A stretch of 64,000 bases of DNA, from contig NZ_FNVF01000010.1 of the NCBI RefSeq assembly GCF_900107975.1, positions 124,001 to 188,000 of the forward strand, given 5' to 3'. Both the position numbers and the translations under genes were made by a program. This DNA comes from Paenibacillus sp. UNC499MF. Lineage in GTDB: Bacteria; Bacillota; Bacilli; Paenibacillales; NBRC-103111. Below are positions 31,870 to 39,604 of the stretch, piece by piece. Every line of letters starts with the position of its first letter. The first letter of the stretch is position 1. The notes beneath the pieces are model-generated. The model was not told where the DNA came from. It saw nothing but the letters and a program-made list of their open reading frames with translations, and did not search any database.

Positions 31870-33297
31870 TTACAGCTCAGATTGAGGATTAATGCTGATT
31901 CCTGAGCTATCGGAGTTTTTTTCGGGAAGCGCGTTCTTCCGGTGGAAACCCTTACTGTAGTAAACGACAACGAGAGCGATCAGCCAGATCGGCCCGACAA
32001 TCAGCGCGACACGTGTGTCCTCGGAGAAGCCGAGTAGGACAATGACGAGCACGAGGAACGCCAGAGAGATATAGGAAGTATAAGGCGCCAGCGGCATCTT
32101 GTACTTAAGATTGCGAACTTGATCCGGGCTTAATTTCTTGCGGTATCTCATTTGAGAAATAAGAATCATGCCCCATGTCCATACAGCTCCGAAAGTAGCA
32201 ATACTTGTTACCCAGGCAAACACTTTTTCCGGAACGATATAATTGAGAATAACACCGATAAGAAGAGCGATAGCCGAAACGACGATGGCTTTGCCCGGAA
32301 CGCCGCTTTTGGAAACCTTACGGAAGGAATCCGGCGCCTCGCCCTGCTGAGCCAGGTTGAAAAGCATACGGCCCGTACTGAAAATACCGGAGTTGCAGGA
32401 AGACAGCGCTGCCGTCAGAACGACGAAGTTGATAATTCCCGCGGCTCCCGGAATTCCGATTTTCTCGAACGTCATTACGAACGGGCTGCCGGCCTTGCCG
32501 ATTTCATCCCACGGATAGATGGACATGATGACAACAAGTGCGCCGATATAGAAAATAAGGATGCGCCAGAAGACGGTATCGATGGCTTTCGCCAAGGTTT
32601 TCTCTGGGTTTTGGGCTTCACCCGCCGTTACCCCGATCATCTCAACGCCCAGATAAGCGAACATAACCATCTGGAAGGAGAGCAAGAGACCTGTTACCCC
32701 GTTAGGGAGGAATCCTCCATGGCTCCAAAGGTTGCTGAATCCGACCGCGATGCCTTCGTTGCCGAGTCCGAAGAAAATCATCCCGGCTCCGATAACTATC
32801 ATGCCGATAATCGTGACGATTTTAATCAAGGCGAACCAGAATTCGAATTCCCCGTACGCTTTAACGGCGATCAGGTTAATGCCGCTCATGAGTACAAGCG
32901 CACCTAGTGCCCAGAGCCAGCGCGGAGTTCCCGGGAACCAGTACTCCATATAAATGCCGACGGCCGTAATTTCGGCCATACAAGTGATAATCCAGAGGAA
33001 CCAATAGTTCCAGCCTGTCAAATATCCGAAAAGCGGTGAAATATGATTTCTCGCATACCGGCTGAATGAACCGGCTACGGGATTTTCAATGGCCATTTCC
33101 CCGAGCGCTCTCATAATGAAGAAAATGATGAGGCCTCCAAGCGCGTATGCCAGCAGAATGCCGGGACCGGCAAGTTTGATTGCGGATGCGGAGCCGAGAA
33201 ACAGGCCTACACCAATGGCGGCACCAAGCGACATCAAGGTGATATGTCGTTGTTCCAATCCTCTTTGCAGTTCATGAGTCTGAGTTTTTTTGGACAT
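31870..33297 (-). CDS. Amino acid permease (APC superfamily), probably alanine or proline related
   Basis: Proton-coupled amino acid importer of 475 residues with 12 predicted helices. The N-terminal signature SLGAAIGVGLFLGSASAIKL and the later NPVAGSFSRYARNHI are typical of the AAT family (CycA, AlaP, GabP, RocE group). The ATG at 33297 is chosen because AGGAGG sits five bases upstream; the frame continues into a non-homologous region up to 33522. Its divergent neighbour is a PucR-type regulator followed by alanine dehydrogenase and racemase, so alanine is the most likely substrate. A TATAAT box overlaps a palindrome (CCCTCTTGAGGG) in its promoter region. Confidence 0.9.
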   Translation of the reverse strand: MSKKTQTHELQRGLEQRHITLMSLGAAIGVGLFLGSASAIKLAGPGILLAYALGGLIIFFIMRALGEMAIENPVAGSFSRYARNHISPLFGYLTGWNYWFLWIITCMAEITAVGIYMEYWFPGTPRWLWALGALVLMSGINLIAVKAYGEFEFWFALIKIVTIIGMIVIGAGMIFFGLGNEGIAVGFSNLWSHGGFLPNGVTGLLLSFQMVMFAYLGVEMIGVTAGEAQNPEKTLAKAIDTVFWRILIFYIGALVVIMSIYPWDEIGKAGSPFVMTFEKIGIPGAAGIINFVVLTAALSSCNSGIFSTGRMLFNLAQQGEAPDSFRKVSKSGVPGKAIVVSAIALLIGVILNYIVPEKVFAWVTSIATFGAVWTWGMILISQMRYRKKLSPDQVRNLKYKMPLAPYTSYISLAFLVLVIVLLGFSEDTRVALIVGPIWLIALVVVYYSKGFHRKNALPEKNSDSSGISINPQSEL

Positions 33298-33333
33298 AGG
33301 TACCTCCTGAAGATTCGTCTTAAACGTGTTCTG

Positions 33334-33351
33334 ATTATACCCTCTTGAGGG
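33334..33351 (-). promoter_or_regulatory. -10 box and adjacent palindrome before the permease
   Basis: A TATAAT box (minus strand, 33334-33339) lies 37 bases before the permease ATG and abuts the perfect palindrome CCCTCTTGAGGG at 33340-33351. No good -35 box is visible at the right distance, so the promoter may depend on an activator or be controlled through the palindrome. Confidence 0.45.
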
Positions 33352-33420
33352 CTTGAAGTCTGTCCACCAAAAGTAGCTAATTTCTGTAAAAGTAAGCGTT
33401 ATCAACTGTTTTATGTTTAT

Positions 33421-33434
33421 TGAAAGCGCTTCAT
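33421..33434. promoter_or_regulatory. Candidate CcpA catabolite-responsive element
   Basis: TGAAAGCGCTTCAT matches the cre consensus TGWAARCGYTWNCW at 13 of 14 positions. It lies between the divergent permease and regulator genes. Carbon catabolite control of amino acid use would make sense, but the match is by sequence only. Confidence 0.4.
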
Positions 33435-33505
33435 TTACAAAAAGAAGTGTAGCATATTTGTGTGTGATCTGTTTTTGTGTGATTATGAGAATGTTTCCCC
33501 CGCGA

Positions 33506-33523
33506 TTTGTGCAAATACACAAA
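33506..33523. promoter_or_regulatory. Palindromic operator site 1 (TTTGTG-N6-CACAAA)
   Basis: Perfect six-base arms TTTGTG and CACAAA separated by CAAATA, 126 bases before the PucR-type regulator gene. The same arms and spacing recur before ald at 34901-34918. Two further TTTGTG half sites occur at 33457 and 33474, 17 bases apart. This is the likely binding site of the locus regulator (inference). Confidence 0.6.
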
Positions 33524-33648
33524 CCGTCGCGTTCCGTCTATGGCTTTTCGCACAATCGTTTTATAATAAAAGTACTGACTTTAAATGAACCTTACTTATA
33601 TAAAATAAACCCGCTTCGCAAGCCAAAGGAAATGGAGTCAAGACCTGC

Positions 33649-34875
33649 ATGAGCAATGAATTAAATCCGTTCGACCGAAGTTTTGAAAGTTTGGAAGCAT
33701 TGGCGGATACCATCAGCGAGGTGCTCGGCTGCGCCATCACCATTGAAGACGCCAACCACCGTCTTATCGCCTACAGCACGCATGAAGCGCAGACGGATCC
33801 CGTACGGATCGCCACGATAGTCGGCCGCCGCGTGCCCGAGAAGGTTATCGCCAGCCTGTGGCGTGAGGGATTTATTCAACGGCTGATGAACAGCGAGGAC
33901 CCCGTGCCGATCAAAGCGCTGGACGATGTGAAGCTCGGACGCCGCATTGCCATTTCGATCCGCAACAACCGCGAAGTGCTCGGCTACATTTGGGTACTGG
34001 AAGACGCCCGGCAATTGGAAGAAGCGGATTTCCTTCAGCTTAAGCACGCCTCCCGCGCGGCCAAAACCAAGCTGCTGCAGCTTCAGCAGCAGAAACGCAA
34101 GGAGCAGGAAGGCTTTGAGGATTTTTTCTGGCAGCTGCTGACCGGCCATATTTCCTCAGGCGACGCCGTCCGGCAGAAGTCCGACAAGCTCGGCATTCCT
34201 CTCATGGACTGCTTCCAGGTCATGGTCGTCGAATTCGATTCGGACATCAGCGAGCAGAGGGCCCAGCAGATTCGTTATCTTATCAGCACGACTCAGCGGA
34301 TTCGCATCGCCCTTCATATTGTCGACCGCACCCAGCTTGTGCTGCTTGGGACCTCTTCTTCCCGCAATCAGTTTGCGGCGGATTCCTCGGAGTTTCTGCG
34401 CCTCTTTGCCCAGCAGATGAAGGATCGGTTCGGCGTCTCCCCCGGGCAAACCGCTATCGGCAATATTTATGAAGACTATGGCCTAGTCGAGAAAAGCTAC
34501 AGGGAGGCTCTCTCCGTTCTTCAGGTAAAGCGGCAGTTTCCCCAGGAAACGAAACGGTTTATCCATTACAGGGATCTGGGTTTCTATCGCTTTCTTCCTC
34601 TTATGGCCGAGGAAAATCGTATTCACGCCCACACCAATCCGTCCCTGCTTAAACTGCGGCAGTACGACCGGGAGCATAACGGCAATCTTCTGCATACACT
34701 GGAAGTATTTCTTCTGCAGGACAGCAACGTCAAAGACGCGGCCGATGCTCTCCACGTTCACACCAACACCCTGAACTACCGGCTGAAACGGATTTCCGAA
34801 ATCGGGGATATCGACCTGAAAGATATGGACCAGAAGGTGAGCCTGTATCTCGATTTGAAAAGCGAAAAATTGTAG
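33649..34875 (+). CDS. PucR/CdaR-family transcriptional regulator (AdeR-like)
   Basis: Likely controls alanine use. The 408-residue protein has an N-terminal GAF-like sensing region (residues about 1-150) and a middle GGDEF-related PucR domain. The C-terminal PucR helix-turn-helix is FLLQDSNVKDAADALHVHTN and TLNYRLKRISEIG. B. subtilis AdeR, of the same family, activates the alanine dehydrogenase gene ald, and here ald is the next gene. The start at 33649 (MSNELNPFD) has no strong Shine-Dalgarno beyond AAAGGAAATGGAG about 12 bases upstream. It ends with a hairpin terminator. Identical palindromes flank it. Confidence 0.85.
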   Translation: MSNELNPFDRSFESLEALADTISEVLGCAITIEDANHRLIAYSTHEAQTDPVRIATIVGRRVPEKVIASLWREGFIQRLMNSEDPVPIKALDDVKLGRRIAISIRNNREVLGYIWVLEDARQLEEADFLQLKHASRAAKTKLLQLQQQKRKEQEGFEDFFWQLLTGHISSGDAVRQKSDKLGIPLMDCFQVMVVEFDSDISEQRAQQIRYLISTTQRIRIALHIVDRTQLVLLGTSSSRNQFAADSSEFLRLFAQQMKDRFGVSPGQTAIGNIYEDYGLVEKSYREALSVLQVKRQFPQETKRFIHYRDLGFYRFLPLMAEENRIHAHTNPSLLKLRQYDREHNGNLLHTLEVFLLQDSNVKDAADALHVHTNTLNYRLKRISEIGDIDLKDMDQKVSLYLDLKSEKL

Positions 34876-34900
34876 CGTCATTCGGCATTCTATGGCAAGC

Positions 34901-34918
34901 TTTGTGGATTTACACAAA
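34901..34918. promoter_or_regulatory. Palindromic operator site 2 (TTTGTG-N6-CACAAA)
   Basis: Same arms and spacing as the site at 33506-33523, with spacer GATTTA, 95 bases before the ald start. A TATACT box (34972-34977) lies downstream without a good -35, as expected for an activator-dependent promoter. Confidence 0.6.
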
Positions 34919-34936
34919 AAGCGGGCGCTTTTTTCT
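34916..34936 (+). terminator. Terminator after the PucR-type regulator
   Basis: AAAAAGC and GCTTTTT form a seven-base stem with a GGGC loop, followed by TT and C. It overlaps the last bases of the operator palindrome. It is short but T-rich and lies 40 bases after the regulator stop. Confidence 0.6.
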
Positions 34937-34979
34937 CGAAAGTGCACGAAGCAAAAAAGCGTTTTCAAAACTATACTAG

Positions 34980-35004
34980 CCTTAGATTTCCTAATCTAAG
35001 GAGG
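34980..35004 (+). promoter_or_regulatory. Hairpin that includes the ald ribosome binding site
   Basis: CCTTAGATT and AATCTAAGG form a perfect nine-base stem with a TCCT loop. The 3' arm contains the first four bases of the AAGGAGG ribosome binding site of ald (ATG at 35013). Folding would reduce access to the site, so translational control is possible. Confidence 0.5.
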
Positions 35005-35012
35005 CAGTTTTT

Positions 35013-36146
35013 ATGCGGATAGGTGTTCCTAAAGAAATTAAAAATAACGAAAATCGCGTCGCCGTAACTCCTTCGGGTGTTGTGGCTTTTGTAAAAGCAG
35101 GTCATGAAGTACTTGTTGAGAAAAATGCCGGAATCGGCAGCGGCTTTACGAACGAAGAATACTTGACGGCAGGAGCTTCCCTTCTTGATCAGGCGGCAGA
35201 TGTATGGGCCGGAGCGGACATGATTATGAAAGTGAAAGAACCGCTCGCATCCGAGTACGACTACTTCCGCGAAGGTCTCATTCTCTTCACCTACCTTCAC
35301 CTTGCGGCAGAGCCCGAGCTGGCTAAAGCACTTACGGCAAAAGGCGTAACGGCTATCGCTTACGAAACGGTCGAAGTAAACCGTACGCTTCCGCTGCTGA
35401 CTCCGATGAGCGAAGTGGCCGGACGCATGTCCGCTCAAATCGGCGCTCAGTTCCTGGAGAAGCCGCACGGCGGCAAAGGAATCCTGCTTGCGGGCGTTCC
35501 GGGCGTACAGCGCGGTAAAGTAACCGTTATCGGTGGTGGTGTCGTAGGCACGAACGCAGCGAAGCTTGCGGTCGGTCTGGGCGCGGACGTAACGATTATC
35601 GACCTTAGCCCTGAGCGCCTTCGCCAGCTGGACGACCTGTTCGGCAACCAAGTGAACACGCTGATGTCCAACCCGCTGAACATTGCGGAAGCGGTTGCGG
35701 CTTCTGATCTCGTGATCGGCGCCGTTCTTATTCCGGGTGCCAAAGCGCCTAAACTGGTTTCCGAGGCGATGATCGCTTCCATGAAACCGGGTTCCGTAGT
35801 CGTTGACGTGGCTGTCGACCAAGGCGGTATCATCGAAACCGTCGACAAAATCACGACGCACGACAATCCGACTTATGTGAAGCATGGAGTCGTTCACTAT
35901 GCGGTTGCGAACATGCCGGGTGCGGTTCCGCGTACATCTACCCTTGCGCTGACCAACGTTACGCTCCCTTATGCCTTGCAAATCGCAGGCAAAGGCGTGC
36001 TTCAAGCCGTAAAAGACAACGCCGCTCTTCAGCTTGGCGTCAACGTGGCCGGCGGCTCCGTTACGTATGAAGCGGTTGCCCGCGATCTTGGCTACGAATA
36101 CGTCCCGGTCGGGAAAGCACTGGACAAAATCTCGGTTTCTTCCTAA
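35013..36146 (+). CDS. ald: Alanine dehydrogenase
   Basis: NAD-dependent enzyme interconverting L-alanine with pyruvate and ammonia. It has 377 residues. The N-terminus [17 protein letters not shown] is canonical. The substrate lysine lies in [14 protein letters not shown], the catalytic histidine in [13 protein letters not shown], and the dinucleotide-binding loop is [22 protein letters not shown] precedes the ATG but is partly inside a hairpin. Together with the permease and racemase it forms an alanine uptake and catabolism set; in sporulating bacilli ald supports sporulation and spore germination physiology. Confidence 0.97.
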   Translation: MRIGVPKEIKNNENRVAVTPSGVVAFVKAGHEVLVEKNAGIGSGFTNEEYLTAGASLLDQAADVWAGADMIMKVKEPLASEYDYFREGLILFTYLHLAAEPELAKALTAKGVTAIAYETVEVNRTLPLLTPMSEVAGRMSAQIGAQFLEKPHGGKGILLAGVPGVQRGKVTVIGGGVVGTNAAKLAVGLGADVTIIDLSPERLRQLDDLFGNQVNTLMSNPLNIAEAVAASDLVIGAVLIPGAKAPKLVSEAMIASMKPGSVVVDVAVDQGGIIETVDKITTHDNPTYVKHGVVHYAVANMPGAVPRTSTLALTNVTLPYALQIAGKGVLQAVKDNAALQLGVNVAGGSVTYEAVARDLGYEYVPVGKALDKISVSS

Positions 36147-36201
36147 AATCAGATCTGTCCCGGACTATCCACCGCACTGAATTACACTATATGAAAAAAC
36201 A

Positions 36202-36220
36202 CCGCGGTTTCCGCGGCTTT
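36202..36220 (+). terminator. Hairpin after ald
   Basis: CCGCGG/CCGCGG with a TTT loop is followed by CTTT. A second imperfect hairpin (CCCCTCGAAGC/GCTTCGGGG, about 36224-36245) follows. The T-run is short, so partial read-through to alr is likely. Confidence 0.5.
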
Positions 36221-36299
36221 CATCCCCTCGAAGCTGCTTCGGGGGGATTACCTCTTTTCGGGTAACCTATCGTTAAAATGTTTTGGAGGCGAATTCTGC

Positions 36300-37502
36300 A
36301 TGCATCCTGCCAGTTACCGCGATACTTGGGCGGAAATTTCGCTAGACGCGATCGAACACAATGCACATACGTTCAAAAAAAATCTGCGGCGCGGCTGCAA
36401 GCTTATGGCGGTCGTCAAAGCCGACGGTTACGGCCACGGAGCGTACGAAACAGCACGTGCCGCTCTGCGTGCGGGCGCGGAGTACCTCGGTGTCGCTCTG
36501 CTGGACGAGGCGCTGGAGCTGCGTGCGGCCGGTATCACGGAACCCGTGCTTGTACTGGGCTATACGCCTCCCCGTTCGGTCAAGAAAGCCGTTGAAGCAG
36601 ACATAACGCTCACCGTCTTTACGACCGACGTGCTGGAGGCTGCCGGAGCCGCCGCGATGTCGTCCCAAATGCCTGCGCGCATCCATCTCAAAGTGGATAC
36701 CGGCATGACCCGGATCGGCGTGAGAACGAAGGAAGAAGCTTTAAGCCTCGCCCGTCAAGCCATCCAGACGCCGGGTGTGGCACTCGAGGGGATTTTTACT
36801 CACTTCGCGACGGCCGACAGCGAAGACGATACGTTCACCCGGGAGCAGTTCCGGCGTTTTATGAACATCGTCGATCACCTGTCCGATGCAGGTATCGGCA
36901 TCCAATTGCGCCACTGCTGCAACAGCGCCGCCGCGATGCAGTATCCCGACATGCACCTGGACATGGTCCGTGTCGGGATCAGCTTGTACGGCTTGTTGCC
37001 TTCCACGCCCGCCGCGCGTGACACTCACTCTCTTCAGCCGGCGATGCAGTTCAAAACCCGGCTCGTTCAGGTTAAAGATATCGAGGTCGGAACACCGGTC
37101 AGCTACGGCAGCACCTTCGTCGCCAAACGGCCGACACGCATCGGCACTATACCCGCCGGTTATGCAGACGGTCTCTCGAGGCTGCTTTCCAACCGCGGAG
37201 ATATGCTCCTTCACGGAAAACGTGTCAGAATCGCCGGAAGGGTCTGCATGGACCAGACGATGCTGGATATAACGGATGTAAAGAATGCCAAGGAAGGCGA
37301 TCCTGTGACGATTTTCGGTCAGTCCGAGGATGCGTTTCTGCCTGTTGACGAACTCGCCGGACTGATGGGTACCATCAATTACGAGGTCGTTTGCCTGATC
37401 GGAAAACGGGTTCCCAGAGTTTATCTGCACCATGAGAAGCCGGTGGCATCCGTCAACAAGTTGATCGGAGAACTCGCTGCCGAGGGTCTTTCATCCCGAT
37501 AG
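36300..37502 (+). CDS. alr: Alanine racemase
   Basis: PLP enzyme making D-alanine for peptidoglycan. The 400-residue protein has the PLP-binding lysine Lys40 in MAVVKADGYGHGAYE. The catalytic tyrosine lies in PVSYGSTF, and TIPAGYADGLSR is also conserved. ATG at 36300 lies ten bases after GGAGG. It follows ald, so the same locus can deaminate or racemise alanine. It ends in a strong terminator at 37614-37648. It could be the catabolic (DadX-like) copy if another alr exists elsewhere, which cannot be judged from this window. Confidence 0.97.
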   Translation: MHPASYRDTWAEISLDAIEHNAHTFKKNLRRGCKLMAVVKADGYGHGAYETARAALRAGAEYLGVALLDEALELRAAGITEPVLVLGYTPPRSVKKAVEADITLTVFTTDVLEAAGAAAMSSQMPARIHLKVDTGMTRIGVRTKEEALSLARQAIQTPGVALEGIFTHFATADSEDDTFTREQFRRFMNIVDHLSDAGIGIQLRHCCNSAAAMQYPDMHLDMVRVGISLYGLLPSTPAARDTHSLQPAMQFKTRLVQVKDIEVGTPVSYGSTFVAKRPTRIGTIPAGYADGLSRLLSNRGDMLLHGKRVRIAGRVCMDQTMLDITDVKNAKEGDPVTIFGQSEDAFLPVDELAGLMGTINYEVVCLIGKRVPRVYLHHEKPVASVNKLIGELAAEGLSSR

Positions 37503-37521
37503 ATATGAAAATACAAACCGG

Positions 37522-37566
37522 ATGCCGCTTATCACGAAGCAGACGAGCCCCGATAGCGCCGACGCT
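37522..37566 (+). pseudogene. Relic related to the 3' end of the downstream aldolase gene
   Basis: These 45 bases match 40412-40456, inside the aldolase gene at 39605, at 38 of 45 positions without gaps. Read in the same frame they encode MPLITKQTSPDSADA, against MPLIAKQTEPDSAAA in the gene. Similarity stops sharply on both sides, and no ribosome binding site or start gives a real gene here. I read it as the degenerate tail of a former copy; function is unlikely. Confidence 0.55.
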
Positions 37567-37613
37567 TCCTTCCCCGCTTTTCCGGGGCCCGGTTATACTC
37601 CCGTCGTAAAAAT

Positions 37614-37648
37614 CCGTTCCCGGCACTTAAGGGAACGGGTTCTTTTTT
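37614..37648 (+). terminator. Intrinsic terminator after alr
   Basis: CCGTTCCC and GGGAACGG pair with a nine-base loop and are followed by GTTCTTTTTTTC. It is a strong terminator about 110 bases after the alr stop, placed beyond the aldolase relic. Confidence 0.88.
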
Positions 37649-37720
37649 TCGTGATCCAGCCATGGTATATTCAATAGGTTAGTCACAAAATATCCACAGA
37701 ATTATCACTTGTCAACATTG

Positions 37721-37743
37721 TTATCCACAAGTTGTTAACAAAG
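37721..37743 (+). repeat. Copy 1 of a 23-bp direct repeat containing a DnaA box
   Basis: TTATCCACAA, then GT, then TGTTAACAAAG. Copy 2 at 38042-38064 has CA in place of GT and is otherwise identical (21 of 23). The repeat combines a DnaA box with the palindrome-like GTTAAC. Confidence 0.75.
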
Positions 37744-38041
37744 ATTTACCGAAAAACGTTATCCACTTGTGGGTAACGTTTGATAATTTCTGTTCTTCCT
37801 AACCAGAAGAAAATCGCTCTTTTGGTTTATGTTCGAATTTTCCGAATTTTACGACTAAACTGAATTTTCCTCAGTATTCATGCGGGTTTGCACTTGTTTC
37901 TTCTCTCTTCTTTTATTAGGTATCTCTGACGCTTCCTGCTTATTTATTTTTTTCATAAATGTGAATCATTTGCTTACTATATCTATTTTGGATAGACTAA
38001 GGTACACTACTCAGGTAAAATGAGTAGAGTTATCCACAATT

Positions 38042-38064
38042 TTATCCACAACATGTTAACAAAG
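38042..38064 (+). repeat. Copy 2 of the 23-bp direct repeat containing a DnaA box
   Basis: TTATCCACAA, then CA, then TGTTAACAAAG; see the copy at 37721-37743. It ends about 80 bases before the tadA start and is preceded three bases earlier by another perfect DnaA box. A CTACTCA/TGAGTAG inverted repeat (38007-38027) lies just upstream. Confidence 0.75.
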
Positions 38065-38146
38065 GAATAAACGTTCGGGGCATAACCTTATTTTTTGGGG
38101 CTGATCTTTATGCGTAATACGCCGGACAAGGAGCAGAAACAACATT

Positions 38147-38680
38147 ATGGAAACCTTACAATTTGACCATGAACCTCACGATCCTATACAAGCCGAACAC
38201 GAAAAGTGGATGCGCGAAGCCATGCTGGAAGCGGACAAAGCAAAAGCGCTGATGGAGGTTCCCATCGGGGCCGTTGTTGTCCACGGCGGCGAGATCATCG
38301 GACGCGGCCACAATCTGCGCGAAACCTCGCTCGATCCTACCGCTCATGCGGAAATTATCGCGATACGCGAAGCCAGCGAAAAGCTGGGTGCCTGGCGGCT
38401 TCTCGACTGCAGGCTCTACGTTACGCTGGAACCGTGTCCGATGTGCGCGGGCGCCATCGTCCAGTCACGCGTTCCGCAGGTGATTTACGGCACGCCCGAT
38501 CCCAAAGCGGGCTGCGCCGGAACGCTGATGAACCTGCTGCAGGAAGAACGCTTCAACCACTGTGTTGACGTGATCAGCGGAGTGCTGCAGCCCGAGTGCG
38601 CTTCCCAGCTGACCGACTTCTTCCGGGAACTGCGCCGCCGGGCCAAAGAAGCGAAAAAGGCGCTGGCGGCAGAGGAGTAA
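38147..38680 (+). CDS. tadA: tRNA-specific adenosine deaminase
   Basis: Converts A34 to inosine in tRNA-Arg(ACG), essential for decoding CGN codons. The 177 residues contain the zinc site His67-x-Glu69 (PTAHAEII) and Cys97/Cys100 (PCPMCAGA). ATG at 38147 is preceded by AAGGAG at a longish 13-base spacing. An 18-codon out-of-frame peptide (ATG at 38110) overlaps the start. It is directly followed by tRNA-Arg(CCU) and downstream of a DnaA-box cluster. Usual Bacillales neighbours such as dnaX are absent. Confidence 0.96.
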   Translation: METLQFDHEPHDPIQAEHEKWMREAMLEADKAKALMEVPIGAVVVHGGEIIGRGHNLRETSLDPTAHAEIIAIREASEKLGAWRLLDCRLYVTLEPCPMCAGAIVQSRVPQVIYGTPDPKAGCAGTLMNLLQEERFNHCVDVISGVLQPECASQLTDFFRELRRRAKEAKKALAAEE

Positions 38681-38764
38681 CCGGACATCCTCCAAGGTTT
38701 TAACCTGGAGATTCTTCCTCCCTCAAACCATTCTGTGGTATACTAAATAACGGAATTTGTATAT

Positions 38765-38838
38765 GCGCCCGTAGCTCAGCAGGATAGAGCGACAGTTTCC
38801 TAAACTGCAGGCCGGAGGTTCGAATCCTCTCGGGCGCG
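38765..38838 (+). tRNA. tRNA-Arg(CCU)
   Basis: Complete cloverleaf of 74 nt: acceptor arms GCGCCCG/CGGGCGC, a D-arm with GCTC..GAGC, anticodon loop TTCCTAA (anticodon CCT) and a T-arm GGAGG-TTCGAAT-CCTCT. No encoded CCA. It is followed by an intrinsic terminator. It marks the left end of the accessory region. Confidence 0.95.
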
Positions 38839-38854
38839 TTCCATATCGACTCGC

Positions 38855-38885
38855 AAACCCTTGTGCCGCAAGGGTTTTTTCTTTT
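38855..38885 (+). terminator. Intrinsic terminator after tRNA-Arg
   Basis: AAACCCTTG/CAAGGGTTT with a five-base loop (TGCCG), followed by TTTCTTTTT. It is a textbook rho-independent terminator 17 bases after the tRNA. Confidence 0.9.
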
Positions 38886-39604
38886 TGGTTCGCGAACTTA
38901 ATGCAGAAACATACTTGTTTTTGCCTAAATAAACATCCGTCTGCCTTACCGGAGTGAAAATTATATCGGGCATCCACCGGTCTCCGATATTGCGTCTCGT
39001 CATTCCCGTGGCTTCTTTCCTCTAACCGACAAATTATTTTTACAATTTATTACAAATTTTAACCGAGATTAAAAATATATCTCCATTCGCCTTTATCCTC
39101 TCTACCCTCACATGAAGTGGAATTGACCCTTGATTAGCGTTTTTTCTCCCTTCCACCCCTTACTCCAATCAGGGTTTCCGAACTCATGCTTCATCCCGCT
39201 TATCTTCCTTCCCCGCCAAAAAGACAAACCGTGGTGGATTAAATACTAAAACTTAATTTAAAAGTTTTTGAGCAATTTAACCAAATTTTAATTTACTTTT
39301 TTTGTCTAAAAAAGTAAAATCATAGTTGAAGAGATCGTTATGGATGTTAAGGGATCTATTTACATTTAATCCATTTCACGTCTACTGGCCTATTTCCTCT
39401 TTTCGCCCCTATCTTCCGAATTATTCGTACTGTGACGAAAGAACGAATTTTAAGATCCTCGCTTCTAGAAATGTCCACAATAATTAGCGGCAATCGGTAC
39501 TGGTTTTGCGCTTTTAGCCTGTTCGGTATCACTTCTATTTTCGTGCGGTTCTGAAAATGGGGTTCTTTCTTATTTTGCATTTACATCGGAAAGGAGATCT
39601 ATGT
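38886..39604. other. Long AT-rich intergenic region before the five-gene biosynthetic operon
   Basis: About 700 bases, clearly AT-richer than the flanking genes, with no supported gene. A 74-codon frame on the minus strand (39356-39580) lacks a ribosome binding site and is rejected. The only strong structure is the 11-base inverted repeat at 39292-39318. The promoter of the operon must lie here, but no convincing -35/-10 pair was found. Low GC next to a biosynthetic operon is compatible with insertion into a foreign or regulatory spacer. Confidence 0.6.
39292..39318. promoter_or_regulatory. Perfect 11-bp inverted repeat, candidate operator
   Basis: TTTACTTTTTT and AAAAAAGTAAA flank TGTCT. 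It lies about 290 bases upstream of the first gene of the 39.6-45.2 kb operon in an otherwise featureless spacer. It could be an operator or, less likely, a weak bidirectional terminator. Confidence 0.45.

Larger units (their letters stand above)
37690..38064. other. DnaA-box cluster in the alr-tadA intergenic region
   Basis: Three perfect DnaA boxes (TTATCCACA) occur at 37721-37729, 38030-38038 and 38042-38050. One-mismatch boxes occur at 37690-37698 (ATATCCACA) and 37759-37767 (TTATCCACT), and TTACCCACA occurs in reverse at 37768-37776. The box pair at 37755-37780 forms a 12-base inverted repeat with one mismatch around TT. The part between 37800 and 38020 is AT-rich and gene-free. No dnaA or dnaN gene is near, so this is a DnaA-binding cluster or origin-like element rather than a proven origin. 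Confidence 0.7.

Noticed and set aside
37690-38064. Chromosomal replication origin proper
   Set aside because: Boxes and AT-rich DNA fit, but dnaA, dnaN, rpmH or gyr genes are not adjacent and no unwinding element could be proven; kept as a DnaA-box cluster.
38110-38166. 18-codon ATG frame overlapping the tadA start, possible leader peptide
   Set aside because: Only a weak GGGG site precedes it, the peptide has no regulatory codon run, and such short frames are expected by chance.
39356-39580. 74-codon minus-strand frame before the biosynthetic operon
   Set aside because: No ribosome binding site, no recognisable sequence, and it lies in AT-rich spacer DNA.
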